The notes under the pieces were generated by a model. That model was not told the DNA's origin. It was given only the letters and a program-made list of their open reading frames with translations, and made no database searches. From Amylostereum areolatum (taxonomy: Eukaryota > Basidiomycota > Agaricomycetes > Russulales > Stereaceae), in the NCBI GenBank assembly GCA_012932865.1, contig SAXG01000033.1, positions 124,001-188,000 on the forward strand: 64,000 nt of DNA. Direction: 5' to 3'. Positions 20,383 through 31,713 of this stretch are shown here, one piece after another (position 1 is the first letter of the stretch; every line of letters begins with the position of its first letter). A program made the position numbers and the translations under genes.

Positions 20383-23063
20383 TCAACATATTTCCGGACA
20401 TCGTCTCTAATGGCAGGCCACCAGTAGTTGCGCGTGATGAGCTCATGGGTCTTGTATCGTCCTGGATGACCGACAAGCGGGCCGTCATGATGAGCTTGGA
20501 TGATGTCTGCACGGAGTCCTTTGTCTCTTGGGACATAGAGTCTGTGTTGCCAGGTGATCATTCCATCTGCGTGTTCCAGCCATCCCTTCACTTTGAGTGC
20601 TAAGGCGCGTTCTACTGCATGGTCTCGGAGTAAGGTAGCCTCCTGAATCCGCTCAATGAAGACATTGTCAGGTCCATTGGTTATAATTCCTGCATGGTTG
20701 AGGGCGCGAAAGAGTTCTGGTTTCAGGAGGACAATGTTTTCATTGTCTTTCTCCCCCTTCTCAAGGCCCGCTAGTCGGGAAATAGCATCGGGTTTACCCA
20801 TTGTTTTGCCAGGCTTGTGGAGTAGCGTACAATGATACTCTTGTAGCTCCGTTAACCATCGTGCTTGTCTCCGATTTAGCTTCTGCGCCTTGCGGAAGTA
20901 CGTGAGATTGCGATGATCCGACCAGATTTCAAACTCCTGTCGTGCTCCCATGAGGTATTGTCTCCATTCCTCTAGCGCCATCATGATAGCCAGTAATTCC
21001 TTGTCATAAATCTCATAGTTCCTCTCAGCTTCGCTGAGGGACTTTGAGAGGAAGGCGACCGGGTGCCATTTGCCATTGTCCTGTTGTTGCGAAAGTACCG
21101 CGCCCGTGGCATAATCAGAGGAGTCCGCCTCGACACAGAACTGCCCATCGTCTGTAGGGATTGCTAGAACTGGCTGCGATGTTATACGTCGCTTGAGTTC
21201 CTCAAAAGCCTCCTGCTGTGGAGTGTCCCAGACCCATTCCGTCTTCCCAGTGAGTTTAGTCATTGGGTGAGCAATGCCGCTGAAGTCCTTGATAAAGCGA
21301 CGGTAGAAGTTGCAAAAGCCCAAAAACGATTGGAGTTGTTTCTTCGTTTTGGGGGCTGGCCAATTGGTGATTGCCGCGACCTTTGCTGGATCCATGCGAA
21401 CCCTTCCTCCGCCGACAATCATGCCCAGGTATTCGATTTCTGCCTTCTCAAACTCGCACTTTTCTGGCTTTAGATAGAGTTTGTTTTCTCGCAGGATCCG
21501 AAGGACCTCCTTGACTATCCGACGATGTTCTTCTAGCGTATGTGTGAAGATGAGGATGTCGTCCAGATAGACGACCACGACTCCTTGGTGGATCAAGTCT
21601 TTGAACAGGTCATTCATCATGGCTTGGAACGTAGACGGGGAGTTGGTGAGTCCAAAGAACATGACCGTAGGCTCGTAGAGACCTTTGTTTGTGCGGAACG
21701 CAGCTTTCCATTCGTCCCCTTCTTTAATCCGAACATTGTTGTATCCCCATCGGACATCGAGCTTGGTGAAGTGCCGTGCTCCCTTAAGCTTGTCAACCAA
21801 CTCTTGGATGAGCGGGAGCGGGTAACGGTTCTTTATTGTCATCTCATTGAGCTTTCGATAGTCCTGCACCGGACGTAGCGAGCCGTCTTTTTTCTTGATG
21901 AAGAAGAATGGGGAGGCCATGGGTGATTTGGACGGTTGGATCCGGCCAGATCTTAGGTTCTCTTCCAAAAAGGCGTCCAGTTGCTTCTGCTCGTCCAATG
22001 TGAGGGGGTAAACTTTGCAATCGACCGGTTTGAAGTTAGGAGTGAGCTCAATGGCGTGGTCCCATGGGCGTCGCTCAGGGAGCTTGTCGAAGTCGTCTTT
22101 GTCAAAGATGTCCTTGAATTCGTGGTACGCCGTTGGGACTCGCTCAGAGAAGGTCTGTTCCTTTTTCTTAGCGTGCTCTTCAATTGCAATGTCCGATGCA
22201 TGGGTCCGGATGTGGTATGTCGCTTTGTAGCCATCCCAGTCGAAAGCAAACAGCTGCTCGTCCTTTTCCATGTGGACTGGCTCTTCCTCCTCCTCTTCAT
22301 CATCATCGATATTGAGGAGGGGAGGGGGACGAGAGCAGCTGATAGGGCATCGGTCGAATTCAATTGACCCGGATTTCCAGTCGATGTGAGGGTTGTGCTT
22401 CTTTAGCCACTCATGTCCAATGAAAAGGTCCGTATCTCCTAGATTGGAGACCGCCAGGTCAATGTTTTCTTCATGGTCTTGAATATTTAGGCGAAGTGTG
22501 ACATATTCCGTGATGGGACCTCCTGTGTTGAGAGTGCCGTCTGCATTTCGTACTGGGATTGGGCGAGCAGTCCGTCGCGTGGGGATGTGATTTTCCTGTA
22601 CAAACTTCGTGTTGATACACGAGCCAGTGCAACCACTGTCCAGGAGTGCGAGAGCTTTGACAATGCGCTTGGAATCTACCACCAGTTGTGTGGGAATGAC
22701 CGTTTGTTCCTTGGCGCTGGCGGAGCGTATGAACTGCATAGGAGTGGCGAGCTCTAGTAGAGCTTGACATGCTAACTCGTCTCCCATGCCAGTTATTTCC
22801 TTGATGGCTTCATAAGTAGCCTCGTCACGGCGTCGGTGGTGTGTCCAGATGCGAAGGATTGCAATCGCACTTTCGGGTTTGTCTTCCCTTAAGCGACGAA
22901 GCATCCATTGAGCCGTTCCAGGTGCCATATAACATGATTTGGGCGCCGTGCCCCTTCCATCGCACGGCGTTGTCCCTGACTTCACAGGGTCCATATCCAA
23001 AACCGAGTCCGTATCCAAAAGCCGTATCCAAAACTGAAGCCGAAACCGAATGCCAGTATCCAA
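20383..23063 (-). CDS. pol: Element B pol, 5' part (protease, RT, RNase H, integrase N-terminus)
   Basis: About 893 codons, open and uninterrupted up to element C. An N-terminal spacer is followed by the shared block RRLREDKPESAIA, protease LLDSGCTGSCI near 22650, RT KLDVRWGYNN and the VVYLDDILIF block near 21580, RNase H VEADSSDYATGAVLSQQ near 21130, and integrase zinc region GHPGRYKTHELITRNYWWP near 20440. It ends RKYVD at the insertion point and resumes at 13284. The first open codon is not ATG, so -1 shifting from gag or an internal start is likely. This is the cleanest RT in the window. Confidence 0.85.
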
Positions 23064-23065
23064 AG
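22990..23065. repeat. Short tandem TATCCAAA-type repeat in element B
   Basis: Four or five imperfect copies of a TATCCAAAA/CCGAAACCGA unit lie in the gag-pol junction of element B. On the minus strand they read as a run of Phe, Gly, Tyr and Asp codons. This looks like low-complexity expansion rather than a domain. Confidence 0.6.
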
Positions 23066-23379
23066 CCGAAGGCTCACAAATCGAAGGCCTGAGTATCTAA
23101 AATAACAACGGGACGCGTGCCCGTACCGATAGAGTCCGTAAGAGAAGTCATAATGGGGATATCCCCCGTAGTAGTACAGTCCGAATCAACCATGCGCATA
23201 TGTAAACGAGAACCAGGCCACCGAGGCGCCACAAAACCAGACGAGCGAGAAACAGAAACTTGGGCTTCAGATGCCGTGTACATCGTCAGCCCCCTCAAAA
23301 ACCCTCCTTCTTCTCCTCCACCTTCGGCTGAGCTTGAAGCGCGTCCATCACGCTTTTCCGATCTTCGGCCGACAGGCTC

Positions 23380-24858
23380 CTAGCCCAGGCGGTGGGCTGT
23401 CTCGAACGTCTGTGCTCGAGCCTCCCGCTTTGGTGGTTCCGTGTACCGGTCCCTCCCCCACATGTCTCGGATGTTCTTCACGTCCACCCTGCAGTCCCGC
23501 ACCTGGTGGCCATTCTGTCCGCAGCGGAAGCATCGCCCCTTGATGTCGACACGGTTGACGTCCATCGGCTGACCTTTGCCACCGTGCACCGTGCCGGTTC
23601 CATCGCGGCGCCATGGGACCTGCCCCCCTTGTTGCCCATTGGACGATCCTTGTCCTTTGGGTTTTTGGTTCTGCACGGGTCCACTGCGCTGGGTCTTAAG
23701 GTCCTCCCGCTCCTGTCGCAGACCGTCGATCAGGATGATGCGCTCTTTGAGGTCCTCATATTTCTGAGGAACGTGACCGCTGTCGTAGATGGAGTCGATG
23801 GTCCGATAGTAGACGTTGTGTTTGAGCAGCTGCATGAGGTGGATAGGGTCCTGCGCCGTGGAGTACCCTGCCTTTCTTGCGAGTTGCTCGAACTTGGCGA
23901 AGTATTCATGGGCAGTGGTACCCTTCGTCTGTTTGAACCCGTCCAGTTCAACTGCGGCACGGTGCTGCTCATTGACGTCGGTGAAGGCCCCTTTGAGTGC
24001 TTTGTGGAAGTCCACCCAGGCGACCATGGCTCCATTGGCCAAGTGTGCATCCTCATACTCGGCCTTCCAGGTGCGTGCTGCCTCCCCCGTCATGTAGGTG
24101 AGAATGAAGAGGACTTTGTCCTTGTCCGTCACGAGGTCATCCTCAGCAGCTCGCATGTATTCCTCGCACGACCGCATCCAGTCATTGAAGTCCTCTCGTT
24201 TCCCAGAGAAGCCTTCAGGAGTTTTCGCGTGGACTTTCTTTCGGGGGGGTCTGGCGGCGGCGGCGGCTGGGGCACTAACAGTGACCGCAGGGGGGTTGAC
24301 GGTGATGGGGGGGGCCGTGACGTTGACGGTGGGGGGTGGCAGGTTGAGGGCAGCAACAAGCACGGCAGGGATGGCGACCCATCGGCCATTTACTTCCATG
24401 AGCCAGGCATTGTCGGTGCCGTTATTCATGTGTTGGATGGGAGAGCCAGTTTGGCCGATGACGATGTTCCATGTTCCACCGATTTCGGTGCAGTTGGTAA
24501 GTTCGGCGGGGAGAGGGGGTTGAGGGTCGGTGCGGATCCACTGGGCAGCCATGATTGGTTCGTCGAGGTCGGAGAAGTCTTCGTCGGTGACAGGCGGTAG
24601 GGCGGAGGCGGCGATGAGGTTGAAGTCGGCTTCAGTGAGGTCGTCTTGGCTTTCGTTGGCGAAGTACCAACTGATGCCACTTGTTTGGGTTGCTACGAAG
24701 GCAACTTCGACAGTGGTGTCTCCGAGTTGGACAAAGAAGTCGTTTCCTCGTTCAGTGAAGCCTAGAGGGAGGGGATATATGTAGCAGTTTTCGTCCTCAA
24801 CGTCGGTGTCGGAGTCAGAACTGGAGTCGGAGCCGTTGAGTCCGAACGAGGGAATTGT
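23380..24858 (-). CDS. gag: Element B gag
   Basis: From ATG at 24552 it is 390 aa (MAAQWIRTDPQPPLP start). Capsid-like region around TPEGFSGKREDFNDWMRSCE and ELDGFKQTKGTTAHEYFAKF; CCHC knuckle CFRCGQNGHQVRDC near 23500. The frame is also open upstream to a single TAA (24859-24861), which is the stop of the pre-gag frame in the same phase. A one-base shift near 23395 probably removed a further C-terminal segment (WARSLSAEDRKSVMDALQA in the next frame), equivalent to the SPKEWIDTLDNEQRKMI block of element A. Confidence 0.85.
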   Translation of the reverse strand, partial: TIPSFGLNGSDSSSDSDTDVEDENCYIYPLPLGFTERGNDFFVQLGDTTVEVAFVATQTSGISWYFANESQDDLTEADFNLIAASALPPVTDEDFSDLDEPIMAAQWIRTDPQPPLPAELTNCTEIGGTWNIVIGQTGSPIQHMNNGTDNAWLMEVNGRWVAIPAVLVAALNLPPPTVNVTAPPITVNPPAVTVSAPAAAAARPPRKKVHAKTPEGFSGKREDFNDWMRSCEEYMRAAEDDLVTDKDKVLFILTYMTGEAARTWKAEYEDAHLANGAMVAWVDFHKALKGAFTDVNEQHRAAVELDGFKQTKGTTAHEYFAKFEQLARKAGYSTAQDPIHLMQLLKHNVYYRTIDSIYDSGHVPQKYEDLKERIILIDGLRQEREDLKTQRSGPVQNQKPKGQGSSNGQQGGQVPWRRDGTGTVHGGKGQPMDVNRVDIKGRCFRCGQNGHQVRDCRVDVKNIRDMWGRDRYTEPPKREARAQTFETAHRLG

Positions 24859-25236
24859 TTATAAGTGGGTGAGGTCGATGACCTCTGGCTCTGGTGTGGG
24901 GCTGGGGGTGTTGCCTGGTGTAAGGAGGCGGTGGGTGTGTCGAGTGTCCACTGGTATTTTCTCGTTGGGCGCGTAGAAGGACTTTGGGGGTTGCTCGAGT
25001 TTGTAGCGGTAGGTGACGTATGGGCAGGAGTAGACGTAGAGGTTTCCGTTTCCTTGTTCGCTTATTTTGAGGCGATAGAAGTGGATGTCTATGATGGAGT
25101 CTTCAAGTTCTTCTACGCCGAGGGCGACCTTCCAATTGTGCCAGGCCCAGGGGTCTTTAGATTCGTTGATGAGGGAGATGATAGCGTCGTGGCTGATGGG
25201 GATGAATTCTTGTACTTGCGAGCGCCAATCTTCCAT
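24859..25236 (-). CDS. Element B pre-gag open frame (125 aa)
   Basis: Start ATG at 25236 (MEDWRSQVQEF), chosen because the leader before it matches the leader of the element A pre-gag ATG. It contains SKDPWAWHNWKVALGVEELE, a beta-rich middle (GNLYVYSCPYVTYRYKLEQ) and a Pro/Thr tail ending EVIDLTHL and TAA. It is exactly in frame with gag, which starts right after the stop. Function unknown. It is either a separate small protein or the N-terminus of Gag behind one nonsense codon. Confidence 0.6.
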   Translation of the reverse strand: MEDWRSQVQEFIPISHDAIISLINESKDPWAWHNWKVALGVEELEDSIIDIHFYRLKISEQGNGNLYVYSCPYVTYRYKLEQPPKSFYAPNEKIPVDTRHTHRLLTPGNTPSPTPEPEVIDLTHL

Positions 25237-25695
25237 GCACGAGCCCCCAGTCGAAATGGTTACTCTGTGCGGCAAGGGAAGATTTTGTCGAGGGAAGGTG
25301 GTTCTGTTATGAGATCGCAAGACGGTCTGCCTCAGTCTTCTCGACCTGTTGGCTGTCTCTTCGTCTAGGGGACACGAGCCCAAAGACTTCCTAAACCGCT
25401 TTCCTTTCGCCGCTTTTACTCGTTTCCTACACCAAAGGTGCACCTTCTACTGTCACCTCTGAGCTTTCAACTCCTGGTATTGGAGAGTCTCGAGTAGGTG
25501 TAACGTTTCGAGGAAACGTCAAGCCGGCACCGGTATACGTGCGCACGACCACAATGTCAGGGTAACGAGTCGCGTACTCTGGGGGCAACGGTCTAGGGCG
25601 GCACGGGGGAAGAACAAGGTCAGTACCAGACGGGTACTACTACTACTACGCTACAGTACGTAGGGACGGTCGTAGGGTGGTGCAAGAGTAAACAG

Positions 25696-25707
25696 ATCTC
25701 GAGCTTA
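25696..25707 (-). promoter_or_regulatory. Primer-binding site of element B, self-priming type
   Basis: Minus strand, two bases after the LTR: AGCTCGAGAT (25705-25696). Its complement ATCTCGAGCT is encoded at 25845-25836, about 30 bases downstream of the TATA box at 25879-25872. Compared with element A one position differs in both partners, so pairing is kept. Confidence 0.7.
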
Positions 25708-26165
25708 TGTCAGCAACGACTAGTGCGACAGCACCAAGTTACGACACAGCTGACTAGAAGATGAGGACGACAGAGGGGAGCCGATCAGACACGGCGACAG
25801 ACAAGGGAAAGCAAGCAAAGTCGGTAGAATTGACTAGCTCGAGATAAGGAATATGTACAGCGAGAGCGAGCCTTATATACACAAGAGGAGAGAGACTTAG
25901 GTAAGCAACCAATACACGGCGATCAGTAAGCAGACCAAGTATAAGTAAGCAGTCGTATGTAAAAGAGCACAGCATGAGTCAGTATCGTACAGCATGAGTC
26001 AAGGGAAAGGAGTCAGACCCGGACCGAGATGAGTCACGTGGGTCCGGGCGGGATATAGATGAGCTGGGTCCGGGCCAAGGTGGAGCCGGACCGGTGATAA
26101 GTTGATAAGTCCTAAAGCGTGTAACCGATGTACAGTAAAAAGAAAATTATAGACCGTTCATGACA
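25708..26165 (-). repeat. 5' LTR of element B (458 bp)
   Basis: TGTCAGCAACGA...TTCATGACA on the plus strand. TATATAAGG box on the minus strand near 25879-25872. Several small indels separate it from 11552-11994. The right flank is TTGAT. Confidence 0.9.
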
Positions 26166-26638
26166 TTGATCCTATGGAAAGTGACCACGACACCCCACCA
26201 GACGCGATGTATAAAGACAATCGCTTCCGCCGGGACTGTTCTTCGTCGTAGGGTGGTCCGACGACTTCGATTGCCTGGTGGATTCCTCGCCCAACTCCCC
26301 ACGTCCTTCCTTGGTGCACGCACAAGCGTACTGAATGCATTCTACCCTTCCCGCACGAGCGCTTCCACCGTGGGCTCTTCCGCCACCACCATTCCCAGTC
26401 CGTGCCTCAATATATTGATCACCTACGACATGGACATGCACCGTCGCACTGGAGGCAGGCGATGACCGCAGTACGTAGGGGGGGAAAGTGAATGATTCCC
26501 CAGGTAGGACGTAGTCTACAGTCTACGGAAATAAGATGTGTGTTAGGTAGTAGTATGTGTGATATGAACATTATGCTACAGCAGCAGTATGGTATGCGTC
26601 ATAGATGAGGAAAACATGAGGGAAATAACCAGCATGTG
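26166..26638. other. Intergenic, nothing recognised
   Basis: Right flank of element B. It contains no remnant of the missing 3' part of element A that I can recognise, and no splice-consistent gene. Confidence 0.5.
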
Positions 26639-27764
26639 TCACTGCTGACCAGAAAGTCGCGCTAGGCAGCCCGTCAGCTCATGACTCGTCTTGGGAGTCA
26701 GAACAGATGCGAGTCCGTTGGGAGTCAAGGGAGTTATGTCAAAATTGTCGTCAAAAGTCATGGGATGAGTGAGAAAACTCTCACGGCGATCTTGGAGATG
26801 TGGTGTGGCAGGAGTACTGTAAGGAAACAGCGGAACAAGGTCTGGAAAGAGATTAGGAGGTAAAGACTTGATCAGGGCGGAAAAATTAGCATCAGGATCA
26901 TCTTGCTCTACAGCTGCCGCCGTCGCCAAGAAGGAACCAGCGGGCTCGTGGAGAACGAAACCGGAAGGAACATTCCCAGCGCCAGCAACAGGTCCTGCGA
27001 GCGAAACGAAAGGGTCGTTGTTGACATCAGAAACAGTTGTCGGCATCCACCTATGATGAGCAGTGAAAGACGGGGTTGATGACGATGAGTTAGAACTGTG
27101 GAAATCTTGACAGGCTGGTCCATCGTCAACTCGGAGTCCGCCGTCAATGTCGTCAATATTGTGGAGATCAGAGAATGAGAATAAGCCAGGGGCATTCAAG
27201 TTGCCACCCTCCTCATCAGCCACGGGATCGGGATGGTGCAATGAAGACAAATCGTCTACATTAGGAGTACTAACGGGTGAATCTATGAGATCGACGGTTG
27301 GCATCAGCCAGTTCAAGATAAAGTTAAGGATGAGACTGACCACTGTCGAGCGAACCCACTGACTCAGTCGCTGCCCCTTGGGATGCATCAACACCGGAGT
27401 TTGTCCTCTTCAGCCGTTCAATCTCCTGGAGAAGGCAGTGGAATGTGGTGTCAGGTGTTTTGCCCATCGATGCAAAGCGGTCGAAGAGATGGCAATGATT
27501 GCGATAGAAGCGTCCAACCTTGTTATAGCTTTGCTCCGAACACCGCACACCAGGGAATGCCAGGGATACCTTGTCTTGGATAGCCAAAGATTTGTTTTCA
27601 GCCCTTGCAGCCTCGCCACGTTCAAAACCTTCCTTGATGTAGCAGACGAACCACCACGACGGAAATTCTGGCTTATTAGTTGTGCGGCAGCTGCGGACAC
27701 CAGACACTTTGCCCTCCCGGACATGGTTGTCATCTGGTCCATATGTCGGCGTCGACGGCTGCAT
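26639..27764 (-). CDS. Unknown two-exon protein (355 aa), possibly DNA-binding
   Basis: Minus strand: exon 1 27764-27341 (MQPSTPTYGPDDN start), intron 27340-27283 (58 bases, GTCAGT...CATAG, CTGATG branch), exon 2 27282-26639. The splice joins VGSLDS to DSPVSTPNVDDL in frame. The N-terminal half has a compact Trp/aromatic-rich segment (PEFPSWWFVCYIKEGFERGE ... SYNKVGRFYRNHCHLFDRF), which could be a Myb/SANT-like helical DNA-binding fold. The C-terminal half is Ser/Asp/Pro-rich and looks disordered, like an activation region. The binding role is my inference; no family is certain. Confidence 0.55.
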
Positions 27765-28674
27765 GGCTGGGGATTGATTTCGTAGGATCAACGATGACGC
27801 CTCACTGAAAGCGCGTCGGGGAAGGGAAGTACAGCTGACGACGGATCAGTTTGCGGTCACGATTTGCGGTCTCGTGCACGTGACCGGGTGACACGGACGT
27901 CGGTTATCGGCCGTGGACCTCGTCCTGAGCCGGGGTGAAAGACCCCCGACACCGCGTTCCCGCGTGGACGGACGGAGGCAAATGTACATTACGCTGTCGT
28001 TCCTACGCCGCCTCCTTGTTCCCCATGTCTCAGTCTTCTTTAATGCCACGCGCTGCGCGCTGTTTCCCATCTTGAAGCTTGAGGAGGTGCTAGTGAAGGC
28101 GTATGCAGCACGGAGGATTGGTACGCAGTGCGGCGAAGCCGCACGAAGCTCCGGAGATCGAAGCCGTGGACCTCGCAAGAATAAAGTCCAAAATAGCCGA
28201 AGCCATAGACACCGGCGCAGGCGGTCTTCGCGTGTGACGTGCGCTTGGAGGATGGGACTGCAAATTGTCACATTGGGACTGCAAACCGGTAAGCGGTAAG
28301 TGCATTTACCTCGTCTCTACCTACGCGGGGGTGCCTGCGAAATTACAGCACATCCATGACGGTAGGCGTTTCCTCCTTCGCCCGTTTGCAGTCCTACCTG
28401 CAGTCTCTCAGAATCGGACGTTGGCTTTAGGGTCAGTCAGTCGGTTCGGCCTCGGTTCGACTCTGGCTCGCGGCTAGTGGCGCGCCGCCGCCTTCCGCCT
28501 CCCGCTTTCTCTCCCTCCTGTCTCACCTGGCGGCGGCTCCCATGGTGGATGACTCGACGACCTCTCTCTCTGGTATGCTCCACCATTCTCCCCCTCTCTC
28601 CCCCTCCGTTGCTTTCGCAAGGTCCCGCACCTCCAACGACACCACCGAACCCAACCCCCCACCTCAACAAGACC
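27765..28674. other. Intergenic, divergent upstream regions
   Basis: Shared 5' space of the minus-strand gene ending at 27764 and the plus-strand XPG-like gene starting at 28675. Overlapping frames on both strands show no motif. I see no further gene. Confidence 0.45.
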
Positions 28675-30343
28675 ATGGCGTCGACTTGCAGCCCGTCGGG
28701 CTTTTGGATGGTGCGTCCCCCTATTTCCCTGTACTTTTTCTTCTGTTCTAAGTACCAATCTTCTCAGTTTCTCGAGCCTGCAGCCGAGCAACGCTCGCTA
28801 TTCAAGCTTGCGGTTGAAAAAGGCGTTGGGAACGATGGAAAAGGCCAACCAGCGGTCATCGGGATTGACGCAAGGTTCGTACATTGTAGGCCCTGCTTCT
28901 ACGTATTTGCTAACATATTTCTTTGAAGCTCCTGGATCCAGCGGTGCAAAAGCGACCACAACATCCCATCATGCGTGCCCACCTGGTCGACGAAGGTCGC
29001 ACATGGACGGCTCTTTGTCCGTCTCGCTTGGCTCCTCGGGCTTCCCACCACCCCACTCTTCTTTTTTGACGGCGATCAAGCACCTGCGGCATCACGCTAC
29101 GGTGCTCAAGCCCGCTGGGATGATGTCCTGGTTCAAGAGTTCATCGCCCTCTTGGACGCGTTTGGTTACAGTTGGTTCAAAGTGCGTTGCCCACCCGTTC
29201 TCTCCCTCTTCCCAGTGCTGATGCATGTGCAGACACGAGGAGATGCTACTGCCGAGCTTGCAAGGCTGCAATGCAGCGGCCACATCTCCTTGATAATAAG
29301 TGACGATACGAGCGCGCTCCTCTTCGGGGCGACTTGTGTCATCAAAGCGTAAGTCGTAACTTATCGTCGAACACCGCCGCTTGCTAACAATCTATGGCGC
29401 TCAAGGCCGGTAGGTGTTGTCACCGATGAATCTTCGGTGTCGGTCTACCAATCGGAGAAAATGGACCGCCAGCGCATCAATCGGAACGACTTGATCTTCG
29501 TCTCGTTACTCTGCGGCGGCAAGCATGGAAAGGTGAGCTGCTTGGGCTCCGTCAGGTGTTGTAGCCCCTAACAAGTATTGTTTAGGGGCTTACAGGGATC
29601 ACCCCCGAGTTTGCCCGTAAGCTTGCTCATCACCAAGGCCTCAGCGACCGCCTCGTCACTCTCGCAATGCTCACGACTGGCGAAGCCATCAATGCTCGTG
29701 CCGAGTGGTCCGCGCTCTTCCAGTCCACGCTGCACGACTATGCAACAACGTTCGGTGGGCCACAAAATCTTGCCGCCAACCTACCGACCGCGTTCCCGGA
29801 GCTCGCACTCATCGTCGCGTACGCGACGCCTGCGACACAGTGGGACATCCCCGTCCCCATCTTTGGAGGGTTTCGTCGAGCCTCGCTTGGGAGGCTCATG
29901 GATCTCTGCATTCAGACTTACAAGTGGAAGACATTCGAGGACGTCGCAAAACCCTTTCGCCAGCACATTTGGCCAGGGATCTGCCTGCAGACCGTGCTCT
30001 ATAGTGCGCAGAATGCGGAGTCCATGCGGCCCGAACACCTATATTTTGTAGGTGTATTGTTTACATATGTTGCTTTGTCTGCTCACTCTCTGATTACTAG
30101 ATGGAGGAGACCCCGTTCCTTTTCTTTTTCTTAGATCGCGTTCACGAGCGAGCGCTCCGATGGGAAGGTATCCCCGCGTACCGTGTCGATTTCGGCATGG
30201 CTGATCTTTTCGCAGGTGTCAGGCGCGTCGTCGAGGACTCTGCCGACGCCGTCGGTCCCGGGAATGACGTTCCCTGTACAATATGGATACCATGCGAGAT
30301 GTTGAAGACGGCTTGCCCGTTACGCATCGGCGAGATGCAGTGA
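28675..30343 (+). CDS. XPG/FEN1-family PIN-like nuclease, active site altered (447 aa)
   Basis: Seven exons: 28675-28710, 28768-28874, 28929-29181, 29233-29348, 29406-29532, 29586-30047, 30101-30343; all phases agree. It starts MASTCSPSGFWM, joined to FLEPAAEQRSL, as in the large agaricomycete GEN1-like family. XPG-N: AVIGIDASSW near residue 43 and PLFFFDGDQAP near 95 supply metal-binding Asp. XPG-I: RGDATAELARL near 134, where the family has GEAEAE, so one acidic residue is Asp and another is Thr; then LIISDDTSALLFGA. The helix-hairpin region is GKGLTGITPEFARKLA. Structure-specific DNA cleavage is the family role; loss of an I-region acid suggests weak or no cleavage here. Confidence 0.8.
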
Positions 30344-31713
30344 CGAGGCGAGGCTCAGGCGAGGTTTAAAAGTCGTACAGTACATCTAGTTCAAGGCTCA
30401 CAGTGTACTTTATATACATAATTTATCGTTATCGTATGTGAACATTAAGGGAGTGGACGCGTTTGGGGGGGGGGGGGGGCGACCGGTGTCGAAAGTGTGC
30501 GGCAGGGTCCCAACGTCGTCATCGCCACTTTAACCAAGTACAAACTCCCCCTCATTTGTGCATGGCACATTCCCCCTCGTTTGTGTATGGCTAAAGTGGC
30601 GCAGATTATCGGCCTGACGTTGTGGTCGCCGTCGCCGTCGGTGAGCCCAATCTCTTCCTCTTATGTAATCAGGACTTTAGGACCTCATGTCCTAAAGTCT
30701 ACCTACACTTACAAGGATCCCGAACACCTTCAAGTTTCACAACGTCCTCAGCCGCTCTTTGCCTCTGGTACGTGTCCACAATTGCGTTGGCTCCCCAGCT
30801 TCAAGTCTCGAACAGGGATGGCCACCTGTCGCGTTTACATACGGCAAGTCAAGATTGTGCGTGGCGACCAGAAGACAGACGCACCCCAAGCTTCGGGATA
30901 CATGCCGCCACCCGAAGGATGTCCTCCGGTGTCGAACCAGAAATCAACTCACCAAAGCTTTGTTCCTTGGCAGCCGAGCAATGTCCCACATATGGAAGCT
31001 CGCTGCTGTGGGCTTCAGCAATCAGGGGTACAATGGGAACGACACCGTTTGACACGCGAAGACCTGCGTCCAAGGTGGAATGCTGTCGCTTCGCTTGTGC
31101 AATGCAGGGAGTCAGGAGGATGGCAACAGTGGGAGGAAGACAGGTGAGTAAGATGCTCTCTACGCGGAGAGCACAAAACTCACGCCGCTCCCCCCGTGAA
31201 TACGCTCAACATCCTCGCGACATTGGGCTGGCTATTCTTCCTCCCGCCTCTCCATCCTCAAGTCCTCGATACGCAACCGAGGGCACTCGCGCGTTCACGC
31301 GTGCATTGCATGCTGCGCACATGTGTGTCGTGTTCTCGGCGGCGGCAGCGACGACGAACTGGACCAAAATCTGCAAAGGACGACAGTAGACAGTAAGAAC
31401 TACCTTCCCCCTTTTGACGTTGGGTATGAACTCACGAATGTACGAACAGCCGTGCGCGGCTACGCTCTGCTCCATCCATTGTCGGTGCATCGATGTGGAC
31501 GAACCTGAGCGCTGAACTATTCGCTCGTCGCAGGGCCTCGATCTTGAAAAATCGGGTTTCGTGGGGATGCAGAATGGCGGGGGTGGTACCTCTGCCATGG
31601 AATGAGGTCAGGCTCTGACTGGAGAAGGAAAGGCGCGGGGGAACGTCCACTACTCGTGTACATATATCAACTCCAGTAACATACAGGTGGAATACATGGT
31701 ACAAGTTGTCTCC
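30344..31713. other. No gene recognised; contains a 15-G run
   Basis: The 3' side of the XPG-like gene. A run of 15 G lies at 30465-30479. Plus-strand frames around 30500-31390 are long but overlap in all phases and show no motif, so I do not call them. Confidence 0.45.

Larger units (their letters stand above)
11552..26165 (-). mobile_element. Element B: Ty3/gypsy chromovirus, interrupted by element C
   Basis: Minus-strand element with 5' LTR 25708-26165 and 3' LTR 11552-11994. The internal order is pre-gag, gag, pol and a C-terminal chromodomain. Element C (13285-20382) sits in the integrase H2C2 region; removing C and one TCAAC copy rejoins the frame as RKYVEGCETCQ. B and A belong to related families (similar LTR ends, primer layout, gag and pol), but B is not inserted in A with a target duplication: flanks are TAAAC on the left and TTGAT on the right. 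The two LTRs of B differ by many small indels. Confidence 0.9.

Noticed and set aside
11552..26165. Element B as a simple insertion into element A
   Set aside because: Flanks TAAAC and TTGAT do not match and element A does not resume at 26166.
30622..31389. 255-codon plus-strand frame after the XPG-like gene
   Set aside because: Overlaps other long frames in other phases, no recognisable motif, no splice support.
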